Position numbers and translations under genes: made by a program | Assembly (NCBI GenBank): GCA_965368585.1 | Contig: CBDUNM010000004.1 | Coordinates: 21,440 to 85,439 of the forward strand | Length of the DNA stretch: 64,000 nt | Direction: 5' to 3' | Source: JARRQB01 sp965368585 | GTDB lineage: Bacteria > Pseudomonadota > Gammaproteobacteria > Chromatiales > Chromatiaceae | Part shown: one piece after another, positions 37,150-45,946 of the stretch | Layout: each line of letters starts with the position of its first letter | How positions within the stretch are numbered: the stretch's first letter is position 1 | The notes under the pieces: model-generated | Seen by the model: the letters and a program-made list of their open reading frames with translations, nothing else | Databases searched by the model: none | What the model was told of the DNA's origin: nothing

Positions 37150-38103
37150 ATGTACCGCAAAGAGCTCAAGGTCCTCGATTGCACAGTCCGCGACGGCGGT
37201 CTGATCAACAACTACCAGTTCTCCAAGGACTTTGTGAAAGCGGTCTACCGGGCAACCTGCGATGCCGCCGTGGATATCGTTGAACTGGGCAAAAGACTCG
37301 AAGTCAGCGACGAATACACCCGGGACAAATACGGCCCGTGGAACTTTTGCAGCGACGACGATCTACAAGAGATCATCGATTCGTACGACTCCGCATACCG
37401 GCCGCTCATCGCCGTCATGTACGACGTGGGCCGGGTAGATGTCCGCAAGCTCCAACCCCGCGACCAGGGCCCTATCGACATGGTCCGTACCGCCTGCTAC
37501 GTGCACCAGATCGATAAGGGCATCGACCTGATCAAACGTTGCAAGGACCTGGGTTACGCAACCACCATCAACGTGATGGCCGCCTCGGCCGCCATCGAAA
37601 CCGAACTGATCGAAGGCCTGGAAGAGATCAATAAGGCCGACGAGGTGGATTACCTCTACCTGGTCGACAGCTATGGCGCGTTCTACTCGGAGCAGGTGAC
37701 CTACTATCTGGACATGTACAAGAAGTACGCGCCGGACAAGGAACTCGGCTTCCATGCCCACAACAACCAGCAGCTCGCCTTCTCCAACACCCAGCAGGCC
37801 ATCATCGACGGCGTGAACCTGCTTGACGCCACCATCAACGGAATCGGCCGCGGCGCCGGCAATTGCAATCTGGAACTGTTGCTGAATTTTCTAAAAAACC
37901 CGAAATTCGACGTCCGACCCGTATACAAGGTGATCCAGGAACAGTTCGTGCCCCTGCGAAAAGAAATCGAATGGGGCTTCAACGACATCTACGGGGTCAG
38001 CGGCCATTTGAACCAACATCCCCGTGACGCCATGGAATTCCGCGCCGACCAGGACAACAAAGACCACTGCTACGACTTCTACGTCAAATCGATCGAAGCC
38101 TGA
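37150..38103 (+). CDS. HMGL-like aldolase-domain protein
   Basis: A 317-residue TIM-barrel enzyme of the HMG-CoA lyase/DRE family, metal-dependent, forming or cleaving C-C bonds with 2-oxo acids. VLDCTVRDGGLINNYQF holds the DxTxRDG metal-binding start, and LGFHAHNNQQLAFSNT holds the HxH metal pair. DATINGIGRGAGNCNLELL is the C-terminal family box. It most resembles stand-alone aldolases related to 4-hydroxy-2-oxovalerate aldolase, but has no LeuA regulatory domain. The frame opens 14 codons earlier; the ATG at 37150 matches the family start. It is divergent from the PFOR gene, so it may use pyruvate-derived acceptors; this is inference. Confidence 0.82.
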   Translation: MYRKELKVLDCTVRDGGLINNYQFSKDFVKAVYRATCDAAVDIVELGKRLEVSDEYTRDKYGPWNFCSDDDLQEIIDSYDSAYRPLIAVMYDVGRVDVRKLQPRDQGPIDMVRTACYVHQIDKGIDLIKRCKDLGYATTINVMAASAAIETELIEGLEEINKADEVDYLYLVDSYGAFYSEQVTYYLDMYKKYAPDKELGFHAHNNQQLAFSNTQQAIIDGVNLLDATINGIGRGAGNCNLELLLNFLKNPKFDVRPVYKVIQEQFVPLRKEIEWGFNDIYGVSGHLNQHPRDAMEFRADQDNKDHCYDFYVKSIEA

Positions 38104-38190
38104 CGGGCACGGAAGCGAGAGCTTTTCCAACTCGCAGTGTAATGCTCCGCATTCCGCGCGTTTTAGTTATGACTCTCCAACGAATCTAGC

Positions 38191-38250
38191 GGGCGGCTTG
38201 GTAAATTCGTTGACTCTCAGAGCCCCGTTGCCGAATTTACCAAGCCGCCC
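38191..38250. repeat. Perfect 19-base inverted repeat
   Basis: The arm GGGCGGCTTGGTAAATTCG at 38191-38209 is matched exactly by its reverse complement at 38232-38250, with a 22-base loop. No T-run follows on either side, so it is not a simple intrinsic terminator. It lies at the very end of a decayed hydrolase gene, about 90 bases after the aldolase stop. Confidence 0.9.
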
Positions 38251-38540
38251 ACTAGGAAGTCGACCGTCTCTTTGATCGCCTCTTCAAGGTTGATATCGCG
38301 AAAAAAATGGCCTGCCGATGACCTTCAGCAGGGCCGATAGGCGGGCAACCCATTCGAAAGTCCCGTCGTCATCGGTGAAAGCAACACCAATGCGGCGAAT
38401 GCGGCGTCGTGGCTCTCGACAGCCAGGCTCAACGCCCGGTTTGCCCCCAGTGAGTGTCCACGCAATGTGATCGGGCTGGCCCCACGCGCCTTCAACCATT
38501 GCATCCAGACCTCGCCCTCACCGTATGCGTCGTCGAATAG
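38222..38540 (-). pseudogene. Alpha/beta-hydrolase C-terminal fragment
   Basis: In one minus-strand frame the sequence reads ITLRGHSLGANRALSLAVES, then FAALVLLSPMTTG, a nucleophile elbow (GHSLG) and following strand of an alpha/beta hydrolase. In another frame further on it reads HFFRDINLEEAIKETVDFL, matching the typical C-terminus with its catalytic His. The frame change between the two, and the absence of an N-terminal half, show it is broken. It runs straight out of the decayed regulator to its right, as if two genes had been fused by a deletion. Confidence 0.6.
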
Positions 38541-39484
38541 ATACCTGTGTGGCGTCGCACAGACGAGTGTCGCGATATCACAAAAAGACCCGCCGGTTCT
38601 GACAGATCGGTAATGAGGTCATCAGTCATTCCGTCACTGAAGTAGTCGTCGTTGGGGTCGACGACAGGCTTGACCCCGGATCCGCCAACCATCTCATCGG
38701 ACTCAAGACCCGCCCCGGGTAGCGGTTTCACCAACAGCCGATAGCCCGTTTTCGGAAGGGTTCTACTATCGCGTATTCGTGACTGTCGTCGCCGAAGGCT
38801 TTGCGAATTTCGTTGATCGTATTGGAAAGCGCATCGTCACCGACGATCACACCCGGCCAAACGGCATGCGCCAACTCATTGCGCGAAACGGTTTCTCCCG
38901 CCCGCTCCGACAGATATGCGCGTACCTGCAACACCCTGGGTTCCAATCTTTATCTCCTGCCGCCCATCGGTCATGCGGTGCGCGCGGTAGTCGATCGTCC
39001 AGTCGGCGATGCGCAACTCGTGTGGCGACGAGCGGATTCCATCGGTTGCCACGATCGCCGGCTCGGCGTCCTGGGTGTCGCCGGGTTCGACGGTGATATC
39101 GGTATCGGCCCGGTTCCCATTCCCGTTCCACATCGTGCGATGCGCGACGGAGGCGATCAGGCAATAACCCCGTTTGGGAATCGCCGCGATAAAATGGGGT
39201 TGTTTCGGATTGTCCTTCAGTACCCTACGTAGCTTGACGATGGTGCTGGTAACCGCGTCATAACTGACCAGGGCGCCGCGCCACACCTCAAGCTCCAGCT
39301 GTTCGCGTGTCACGACCTCGCCCTGGCGTTGCGCCAAATGGGCGAGAACGGCAATGACTCTGGGTTCGAGCCGGTGTGATTCATCCGCCCGGGTGATACG
39401 CCCTAGTTCCGGCTGCGCCCACCAGTCGCCGAGTCGAAACGCGCCGTGATTCTGGCCGTCCTCGCCCGCCGCAGGCCGCTTCAC
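38541..39484 (-). pseudogene. Double winged-helix (CadC/ToxR-like) regulator, frameshifted
   Basis: The first open piece (39484-38876) has an OmpR-type winged helix: LEPRVIAVLAHLAQRQGEVV, then RGYCLIASV. A second winged helix starts in that frame (LRIADWTIDYRAHRMTDG) and continues in another as EPRVLQVRAYLSERAGETVS, then AIVEPFRKRAIG. A third frame gives DYFSDGMTDDLITDLS and LFVISRHSSV, the TolB/cyclase-like region of CadC-type signalling proteins. At least two frameshifts separate the pieces. The tandem winged-helix arrangement is unusual. A GTG at 39484 is the likely old start. Confidence 0.65.
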
Positions 39485-39702
39485 TGCTCGGTCACCGGCT
39501 CGTAACGCGCTGGCGCCGAAGCGGGGTGGAGATCACTACCCATTGATTTGCCTACAAAAACTTCGTAGTCGTTTTTTCGTCCGCTTTCCGACGCCTTTCC
39601 ATCGAGTCAACGGTGTGCCCGCACGCCTATAGGTTTGGCTATCGAGGTATCGAAAGTCACGTGAGCAAACGTCTTTCATTCAGTCAATAAGAGGGTACGG
39701 AT

Positions 39703-40023
39703 ATGCAACAGCTTCTTTCTCGTTTGATTCTCGCCGCGGCTTCGCTTGCGGCTAACGCCGTTGCCGCGGAATCCGACTACCGCGAATGGCAGCTGCAAAA
39801 GCTCCTTGAACCCACCGCACAGGACCGGGCCCTGGACGCAACCGGGCGCGTGTATATCTATGACGGGTTGCGGGATACGGACATCGAGCACGCGATGGAA
39901 ACGCAGTTCGGCCGAGTAGCCAATATGATGTTCGTGCGCACGGTCATCACGGACGTGGCGAACGAGCCGCTGATGGACGAGGCGACGGGCGGCTACGCCG
40001 TTGAAGACGACGATTGCGACTGA
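39703..40023 (+). CDS. Small secreted protein of unknown function
   Basis: A 106-residue product with a clean signal peptide (LLSRLILAAASLAANAVAA, cleavage after about residue 22). The mature part of about 84 residues contains DGLRDTDIEHAMETQFGRVA and an acidic end (EDDDCD). A single cysteine sits next to the C-terminus. GAGGG precedes the ATG by 7 bases. I do not recognise the family. It lies alone between the broken regulator and a convergent hydrolase. Confidence 0.7.
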   Translation: MQQLLSRLILAAASLAANAVAAESDYREWQLQKLLEPTAQDRALDATGRVYIYDGLRDTDIEHAMETQFGRVANMMFVRTVITDVANEPLMDEATGGYAVEDDDCD

Positions 40024-40076
40024 GCGGAGGAAATATCGGCTGCGATTTACCCAAGTCGGCGAATCGCATGCCGGTG

Positions 40077-40925
40077 CTACATACCTTGCTCGAACAGCCA
40101 GTCTCGAATGGCGTTTGCGGCATCTTCCCAGTGGTGGTCGAGCATCATCGCGTGGCCGATTTCGGGGACGAACACCGCGTCAGTACCGAACGCGTTTGCC
40201 GTCGCGTGAACCGCCGACGCGGGAATCAGGCTGTCGAGCGCGGCGCCCATCACGAGCGCTTTATCAGACCCGGCATCTGAGTGACGGGCGCGTACCGGTA
40301 GCGCCATGGCCAGGATCGCCCAGGGCGATTCAACCCGAGCGCGCGACGCGTACCGCAGTACCTTGTCGTCCGGAAGGTGCGGCGAAAACAGCGGCAGGCG
40401 GCCACCGTCCACCCCGTACAGCGTAAACACTGCGCGAGGACCGAACCATTGCATGACGTGCATCTGGTGCAGCAGCAGCGGGTTGGTAAACGCCAACCAG
40501 GCGGTCGCCGGTAACAGCCCCTGGGGCGGCACCGACGCCATCAAAACGGCGGCTGGCGCGGACTGCCGCGAAAGATACTCTTGCACCAGGTATCCACCCA
40601 TGGAGTGACCGATGAGTACCGGTGGCTCGCCCAACGACGCAATCGAACTTTCGAGTATCTCAAGGTAGTCGCACAGCGACGCGTGCAGCGCGCGCGAACC
40701 GCCTCTGCGTACGTTGTTGCTGCCACGCAGATTGACGGCGCAGGCGCGATATCCGAGCGCGGCGAAATAGGGCAAAAAATTTTCGGCCCAACACCAACCT
40801 CCCACGTAAGCGCCGTGTACAAACAACAACGGCGGCGCGTCGCGTGGCGCAACCTTGGGTTCGTGAGTGATGTGTTTGGCCGTCACGAAGTCCTTCCAGG
40901 TGCTGGGTAGTGCAACGACCAACAT
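40077..40925 (-). CDS. Alpha/beta-fold hydrolase
   Basis: A 282-residue protein with oxyanion motif LLFVHGAYVGGWCW (about 33-46), nucleophile elbow LIGHSMGGYLVQEY and catalytic His in VPEIGHAMMLDHHWED. Catalytic Asp probably lies in MGAALDSLIPAS. It belongs to the esterase/haloperoxidase-like branch; substrate unknown. No signal peptide, so probably cytoplasmic. It has no obvious operon partner. Confidence 0.85.
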   Translation of the reverse strand: MLVVALPSTWKDFVTAKHITHEPKVAPRDAPPLLFVHGAYVGGWCWAENFLPYFAALGYRACAVNLRGSNNVRRGGSRALHASLCDYLEILESSIASLGEPPVLIGHSMGGYLVQEYLSRQSAPAAVLMASVPPQGLLPATAWLAFTNPLLLHQMHVMQWFGPRAVFTLYGVDGGRLPLFSPHLPDDKVLRYASRARVESPWAILAMALPVRARHSDAGSDKALVMGAALDSLIPASAVHATANAFGTDAVFVPEIGHAMMLDHHWEDAANAIRDWLFEQGM

Positions 40926-41161
40926 CGTCGATCGAGCAGCGTTTTTGGTTTTGTCTATACCTGCTTAGCCGAGCAGTGCGGCTGCAACTGTGGCTCAAGT
41001 ATCAGGGGTATTCGCGCAAAAGCCAAGACCTCGACCGGTTTCTGAAGCGGATGCCTTAGCTCAGATCAAGCGCGTCGTCCTGGGGCAATATACGATCGGT
41101 CGCATATCCTGGCTGACGAATATTCGCGCACGGTCTGGCCTGAGCGGAGTCGCCGCTTGGT

Positions 41162-41839
41162 TCACGGATTGAGAAATTCCGCACGCGTGTGAATATTGTC
41201 GATAAAACAGCCACCAAGGGCCGTTGTGCTGGTTTGCGAATTGGTATCCATGACGCCACGTGACTTCACGCAATAATGGGTGGCATCGACACTCACCGCG
41301 ACATCGTCGGTTTCAAGCAACGCCTGGAGTGCAACGAGTATCTGGCGGGTCAGGCGTTCCTGGACTTGTGGCCGTTGGCCGAAAAAGCGTACCACTCTGT
41401 TTACTTTCGACAAGCCGATGAGCTTGTCCTTGGGTATGTAAGCGACCTTGGCAACACCGTCAATGGTGACGAAATGGTGTTCGCAGGTGCTGGTAAGGCT
41501 GATGTCTCGAATCTTGACCATCTCGTTCGCGCCCATCTTGTTGCCGATCAGAGACAACTTGGGGAAACGCCCGTAATCCAAGCCGGAGAATATTTCGTGG
41601 ACGTACATCTTGGCAATCCGGTGCGGCGTTTCGGCCAGACTGTCGTCTTTCAAGTCGAGCCCCAAGGTGCTGACGACCTCGGTCATCAACGCTTTGATGC
41701 GCTCGTATTTCTGCTTCGAATTCATGCCTGTATCGGTCATCGGCGTTTCCAAGCCCTGTTCGATCAGCGTGTCGCGTACCAGGATGGCCTCGCGGCTGAG
41801 TTCGGAACGCTCGGTCAAGTAAACGGGTTGAATTGTCAT
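41162..41839 (-). CDS. folE: GTP cyclohydrolase I
   Basis: First enzyme of tetrahydrofolate synthesis, turning GTP into dihydroneopterin triphosphate. The 225-residue type I enzyme has zinc ligands in SLTSTCEHHFVTIDG and THYCVKSRGVMD. PHRIAKMYVHEIFSGLDY and the segment GLSKVNRVVRFFGQRPQVQE are also diagnostic. The N-terminus is extended by about 45 residues. The ATG at 41839 follows GGAGGAG with good spacing; the frame runs 19 codons further upstream. No other folate gene is adjacent. Confidence 0.96.
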   Translation of the reverse strand: MTIQPVYLTERSELSREAILVRDTLIEQGLETPMTDTGMNSKQKYERIKALMTEVVSTLGLDLKDDSLAETPHRIAKMYVHEIFSGLDYGRFPKLSLIGNKMGANEMVKIRDISLTSTCEHHFVTIDGVAKVAYIPKDKLIGLSKVNRVVRFFGQRPQVQERLTRQILVALQALLETDDVAVSVDATHYCVKSRGVMDTNSQTSTTALGGCFIDNIHTRAEFLNP

Positions 41840-42601
41840 TGTGGTCTCCTCCAGGGCATCAAGTTCAGCGCCGGCGTCCAGGCGTGTCGGAGTCACCGTG
41901 GACGCGACTCGGCGATCAGTGGCGCATCTGAAATTACGCGCGCCAAACGGATGTCGTTACTGCGCGGCTGACGCCGGCGCCACCCACCTACAATAGTCAC
42001 AATCTGTACACAGGTTAGTCAATCTCTCTTCAAAAGCAACAATGGCGTGGGATTGGCAGCGGTTGATCATCTCCGGTCGGCGTCAAGTCGCCGCTTGCGA
42101 CGCCTTCCTCGATTCTTGAGTTTCGCGCGAAACGCTCCAAAGATGGTCCTTAAACGCAGGAAACGGTCTTGTTTTGCGGCAAGACCTCATGTTCTCCACA
42201 CTGCAGATGAACCTCAGATTCGGATAGATCTGTGGTAATGACCAGGGCTATCGCACGTCCAGTGTTTTACACACAGTCTTCAAACGTCCAAATATAGAAC
42301 GCACAACTTTCTGGACAAAATTATACTTCCTGCGAGAAAATTTGGCGCGCCACAGTCGGTGCGGATTACACTCACGCGGTAGTGGCTGCTTTTGTTGAGG
42401 ACAAAACGAGTCGCCCGAACTTCAACGCAATTACGCAGCGACCGAATAGCGAGCCACCGGATTTCAATGCGGGGAGCGTTCGCCGCCTATTGACGCCGTG
42501 GCTACAAGCCAAGACACAGGCCAAACTCTGCTTCGGCGCAACGGGTATTTTTCTGGCCAGGCGCGCACGAATTACACTTTCGGTGATCTGGCGGTGGCGG
42601 T
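41840..42601. other. Gene-free stretch upstream of folE
   Basis: About 760 bases. On the minus strand, TTGACT at 42022-42017 and GACTAT at 41998-41993 are spaced 18 bases and form a weak candidate promoter for folE. Frames at 42372-42632 look spurious. Nothing else recognised. Confidence 0.35.
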
Positions 42602-43045
42602 TTAAAATGACGAGTAATACCCCGTAAAACACACTGCCACCGCGTCTCCGTCGAGCACTTCGGCACGCAAATCGATCGCTGCCCTGTCGCCGTCGGATAA
42701 CTGCTGCAAAAAGCTACGCAGCACGTCACCTTCAGGCAATCGGCAACGCGCCCGAATTTGGCTACGTACCGGTTTCAGATACTGTATCGCAGCCTTTCCC
42801 AGCACAATCTGAGCATTGCTGTTCCGTTCGGCCAGTAATAGATGCAGCCTGCTCCAGCAGGTGAGGGCGCAGATACTGTAAAGACTGCCGCCGAAGGCGG
42901 TGCCGTGAATATTGATATTGGGCTCTAGTTCGGCCGCGACGATGAGGTCGTTGCCGTCGAATCGCTCCACCCTGACCTGCATGTGCCCGGCAAGCGGAAT
43001 CTCCCTATGCAGCATCTCCTCCAGCGCCCGACACGGATCATTCAT
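42602..43045 (-). CDS. YiiD C-terminal-type thioesterase
   Basis: A 147-residue hot-dog-fold protein resembling the C-terminal putative thioesterase domain of YiiD. NINIHGTAFGGSLYSICALT is the central helix and active-site region, and KAAIQYLKPVRSQIRARC is the following strand pair. It would hydrolyse an acyl-thioester. Its ATG overlaps the stop of the carbonic anhydrase gene (ATGA), so the two are translationally coupled. Confidence 0.82.
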   Translation of the reverse strand: MNDPCRALEEMLHREIPLAGHMQVRVERFDGNDLIVAAELEPNINIHGTAFGGSLYSICALTCWSRLHLLLAERNSNAQIVLGKAAIQYLKPVRSQIRARCRLPEGDVLRSFLQQLSDGDRAAIDLRAEVLDGDAVAVCFTGYYSSF

Positions 43046-43689
43046 TTACTTCTACCCTCCACCGTATGGCGATACACCTCGGGCACTTGCGCGGGCGCTT
43101 CGTAGGTGACATCCAGATCTCTCAGCACGCCGTCGCGAATGCTGTAGATCCAGCCGTGTACGCCCAGCGATTGACCCCGCCTCCAGGCATCCTGCACGAT
43201 CGTGGTGTGACATACGTTTGCCGCCTGTTCGATCACGTTGAATTCACACAACAGGTCGACCCGTTCCTCGTCATCCAGACAGGAATCGAACCGATCGCCA
43301 AATCGATGAAACGTATCCTTGATATGCCTCAGCCAGTTGTCGATCAACCCATGACTGCCGCCGTTTACGGCAGCGGCGACACCTCCGCAACCGTAGTGAC
43401 CGCAAACGATGATGTGTTTCACCTTCAGCACATCGACAGCATATTGGATGACCGACAGACAATTCAGGTCGGTATGCACCACCAGGTTGGCTACGTTGCG
43501 ATGGACGAACAACTCCCCCGGCAGCATGCCGACGATCTCATTGGCCGGCACGCGACTGTCTGAGCAACCGATCCACAGATATTTTGGAGCCTGCTGCTTT
43601 GACAGTTTCTGGAAAAAATGCGGGTCTTCGGCCTTGATCCGATCCGCCCAGGCCAGGTTGTTATCGAACAATTCGACCAACTGTGTCAT
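43042..43689 (-). CDS. can: Beta-class carbonic anhydrase
   Basis: Interconverts CO2 and bicarbonate in the cytoplasm. The 215-residue protein has the zinc ligands C42 and D44 (GCSDSRVPANE), H98 and C101 (CGHYGCGGV). FVHRNVANLVVHTDLNCLSV is the family helix. Asp44 next to Arg46 forms the usual catalytic dyad. It is upstream of and overlapping the thioesterase gene. No carboxysome or bicarbonate transporter gene is nearby. Confidence 0.96.
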   Translation of the reverse strand: MTQLVELFDNNLAWADRIKAEDPHFFQKLSKQQAPKYLWIGCSDSRVPANEIVGMLPGELFVHRNVANLVVHTDLNCLSVIQYAVDVLKVKHIIVCGHYGCGGVAAAVNGGSHGLIDNWLRHIKDTFHRFGDRFDSCLDDEERVDLLCEFNVIEQAANVCHTTIVQDAWRRGQSLGVHGWIYSIRDGVLRDLDVTYEAPAQVPEVYRHTVEGRSK

Positions 43690-44219
43690 GTTTAACTACC
43701 TTCGTTTAACCAAGACGAATTCAAGTCGCTACCCGCGAGGCCAAAGTACCGCAAAGCGGTCGAGAATGCTGGAAGAAAGCGGAGCGGGCTTCGAGCGCCA
43801 CGCACACCCGCGCGAACGCCTTATCCGGCGTACCGATACGCCCCGCCTCCGTACGGAAGGAAAACTTAGCAAGAACGTGGTTCGCACCCAAACCCTCGAT
43901 GGCGATCCGTCATGCACGCAAGCCCAGCTGCCCTGCAAAGCGCACCAAGGGTCGGCGAACAAGATACGAGATCGCCGTAGCATTGTGTGAAGCGCCCGGT
44001 TTACCGTTCGATCGAGCAACTCGCCGTACACCGGCACCGCTGCCCGAACCACGCCGGTATGCGCGAGTATGGACAAACGCCGATAGACAGTCGATAATTG
44101 TTGCACTGCAGCAATCTGCGCCAGAACCTTAGGCGGGCCTCCCGGCACGCGGTATCTGGATATTAAAAAGAGATCGAAAGCGTTCTAAAGCTAACCCGTG
44201 ATGAGGGAGTGCAACCACC
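43690..44219. other. Divergent region between carbonic anhydrase and citrate synthase
   Basis: About 530 bases. A 139-codon minus frame (43729-44148) lacks family resemblance and looks like chance. The gltA promoter must lie here, with GAGGGAGTG before its ATG. No clear regulatory motif identified. Confidence 0.35.
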
Positions 44220-45509
44220 ATGACAGACCATGCGGTACTAAGTTACGAAGGTAAGAACTACGAACTGCCGATTGTCGTCGGCACGGAGGACGAGAAGGCG
44301 GCCGATATCTCTGCGCTGCGTTCCACGAGCGGACTGATCACGCTCGATAGCGGTTACGTCAATACCGGATCGTGCGAAAGCGAGATTACCTACATCGACG
44401 GCGACAAGGGCATATTGCGTTATCGCGGTTACGCGATCGAGCAGTTAGCCGAAAGATCCACCTTTTCGGAAACGGCCTATCTATTGATCTTTGGTGAACT
44501 GCCCACCAACGCACAGCATAGCGAGTTTCGCCGTCTGCTGACCGGTCACCAGCATATTCACGAGAATATGCTGGAGCTGTTTCATCACTTTCCGGAAGGC
44601 GCCCCCCCGATGGCAATCCTCTCGGCAATGATCAACGCTCTCGGCTGCTTCCAGCCGGAATTGACCAAGCCGGGCGACGATGATCACTTCATGGAGGCGG
44701 CAGCGCGCTTGATGAGCAAGGTACGCACCATTGCCGCCGCCTCTTATCGCACCTCGGTTGGCCGCCCCGTCAACTATCCCCGTCCTGACCTGCGCTATAC
44801 GGCAAATTTTCTACACATGATGTTTTCCGAGCCGTTCGACCTGTTCGAAGCGGATCCCGATATTGTCGAAGCGCTAGACCGCATCCTGATCCTGCACGCC
44901 GACCACGAGCAGAATTGCTCGACGTCGACCGTGCGCATGGTCGCCTCGAGCCAGGCCAATGTATATGCGTCCGTGGCAGCCGGCGTCTGTGCCCTGTGGG
45001 GACCGCTGCACGGCGGTGCCAATCAGGCCGTCATCGAGATGCTGCAAAGGCTGCACGACAGCGGCCAAAGCCTGAGCAGCTTTGTCAACCAGGTCAAGAA
45101 CAAAGAATCCGGGGTCAGACTGATGGGCTTCGGGCATCGCGTGTACCGGAACTTCGATCCTCGCGCAAAGTTGATCAAAGAGTCCTGCGACCGGGTATTG
45201 GAGAAGCTTGGCGTGCACGACCCGTTGCTCGATCTGGCCCGCCAACTCGAGGAAGTCGCGCTCGAAGACGATTATTTTGTCTCGCGCAAGTTGTACCCCA
45301 ACGTCGACTTCTACAGTGGAATCATCTTGCGTGCGATTGGCATTCCACAGGACATGTTCACCGTCATGTTCGCCATTGGCCGCCTGCCGGGCTGGATCGC
45401 CCAGTGGCGCGAAGTCTCTTTACGGCCGACACCGAAAATCGATCGTCCGCGCCAAATCTATATCGGCGCCAACGCGCGGGACTACGTTCCCGTCAGGGAA
45501 CGCGGCTGA
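44220..45509 (+). CDS. gltA: Citrate synthase
   Basis: Condenses acetyl-CoA with oxaloacetate to give citrate. The 429-residue product is of the hexameric, NADH-sensitive Gram-negative type. Active-site His residues are visible in LHADHEQNCSTSTVRMV and GPLHGGANQAVIEML, then GFGHRVYRNFDPRA. The catalytic Asp is in KLYPNVDFYSGIIL. The N-terminus has the family's small beta domain (GKNYELPIVVGTED). GAGGGAGTG precedes the ATG. A PFOR gene in the same window means acetyl-CoA could arise from pyruvate without pyruvate dehydrogenase. Confidence 0.97.
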   Translation: MTDHAVLSYEGKNYELPIVVGTEDEKAADISALRSTSGLITLDSGYVNTGSCESEITYIDGDKGILRYRGYAIEQLAERSTFSETAYLLIFGELPTNAQHSEFRRLLTGHQHIHENMLELFHHFPEGAPPMAILSAMINALGCFQPELTKPGDDDHFMEAAARLMSKVRTIAAASYRTSVGRPVNYPRPDLRYTANFLHMMFSEPFDLFEADPDIVEALDRILILHADHEQNCSTSTVRMVASSQANVYASVAAGVCALWGPLHGGANQAVIEMLQRLHDSGQSLSSFVNQVKNKESGVRLMGFGHRVYRNFDPRAKLIKESCDRVLEKLGVHDPLLDLARQLEEVALEDDYFVSRKLYPNVDFYSGIILRAIGIPQDMFTVMFAIGRLPGWIAQWREVSLRPTPKIDRPRQIYIGANARDYVPVRERG

Positions 45510-45880
45510 TCGGTCGCTGGAGTATGGATTTTGTGAAGCGAAAGTTGACGGGGACCGGTTGAGACCCTGTAACACGGGCAACTGGGAGGCGGTCCGAGAA
45601 TAGCGGTCGTCACGAGTGCGTTCCATATTGAGGGCTATTTCTATGCCGGGCATCCTGCCCTCCACCCTTCGGGCCGCCGGGGTGAAGCGCAGGGATGCGC
45701 TGAACATTCGTGGCGACTATTTAACGAGAATGATCGATTAGCAGGATCTTTCGTCGTCGATACATCAGGCGGGGAATCACGTAACGCTTCAACGAACGGG
45801 ATGAGTGCAGAGCCGCGCGGCCGAGTCGCTCCCAAACTCACCACATACCTTATCGGTACAAGCCGTCAACGGTCTGTGAG
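45510..45880. other. Intergenic region downstream of gltA
   Basis: About 370 bases between convergent genes. I see no gene and no intrinsic terminator directly behind gltA; the only strong hairpin lies at 45893-45933 and serves the opposite strand best. Confidence 0.35.
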
Positions 45881-45933
45881 GGGAAATTGAAAGGGGGGAG
45901 AAATGATGCAAACTGAACATCATTTCTCCCCCC
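45881..45933 (-). terminator. Intrinsic terminator of the surface-protein gene
   Basis: A perfect 16-base-pair stem (GGGGGGAGAAATGATG at 45893-45908 and its complement at 45918-45933) with a 9-base loop lies 13 bases beyond the stop codon of the minus-strand gene. On that strand it is followed by TTTCAATTT, a T-rich tail. It could also stop gltA read-through. Confidence 0.85.
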
Positions 45934-45946
45934 GATATATGGGCTA

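Noticed and set aside
40976..41059. Short frame ending LWLKYQGYSRKSQDLDRFLK and RMP, looking like the tail of a lost gene
   Set aside because: Only 27 residues; I could not link it to any family or to an upstream part, so it was not annotated.
43729..44148. A 139-codon minus-strand frame upstream of gltA
   Set aside because: Arg/Ser-rich translation with no recognisable motif, in the promoter region of gltA; typical of chance frames in GC-rich DNA.
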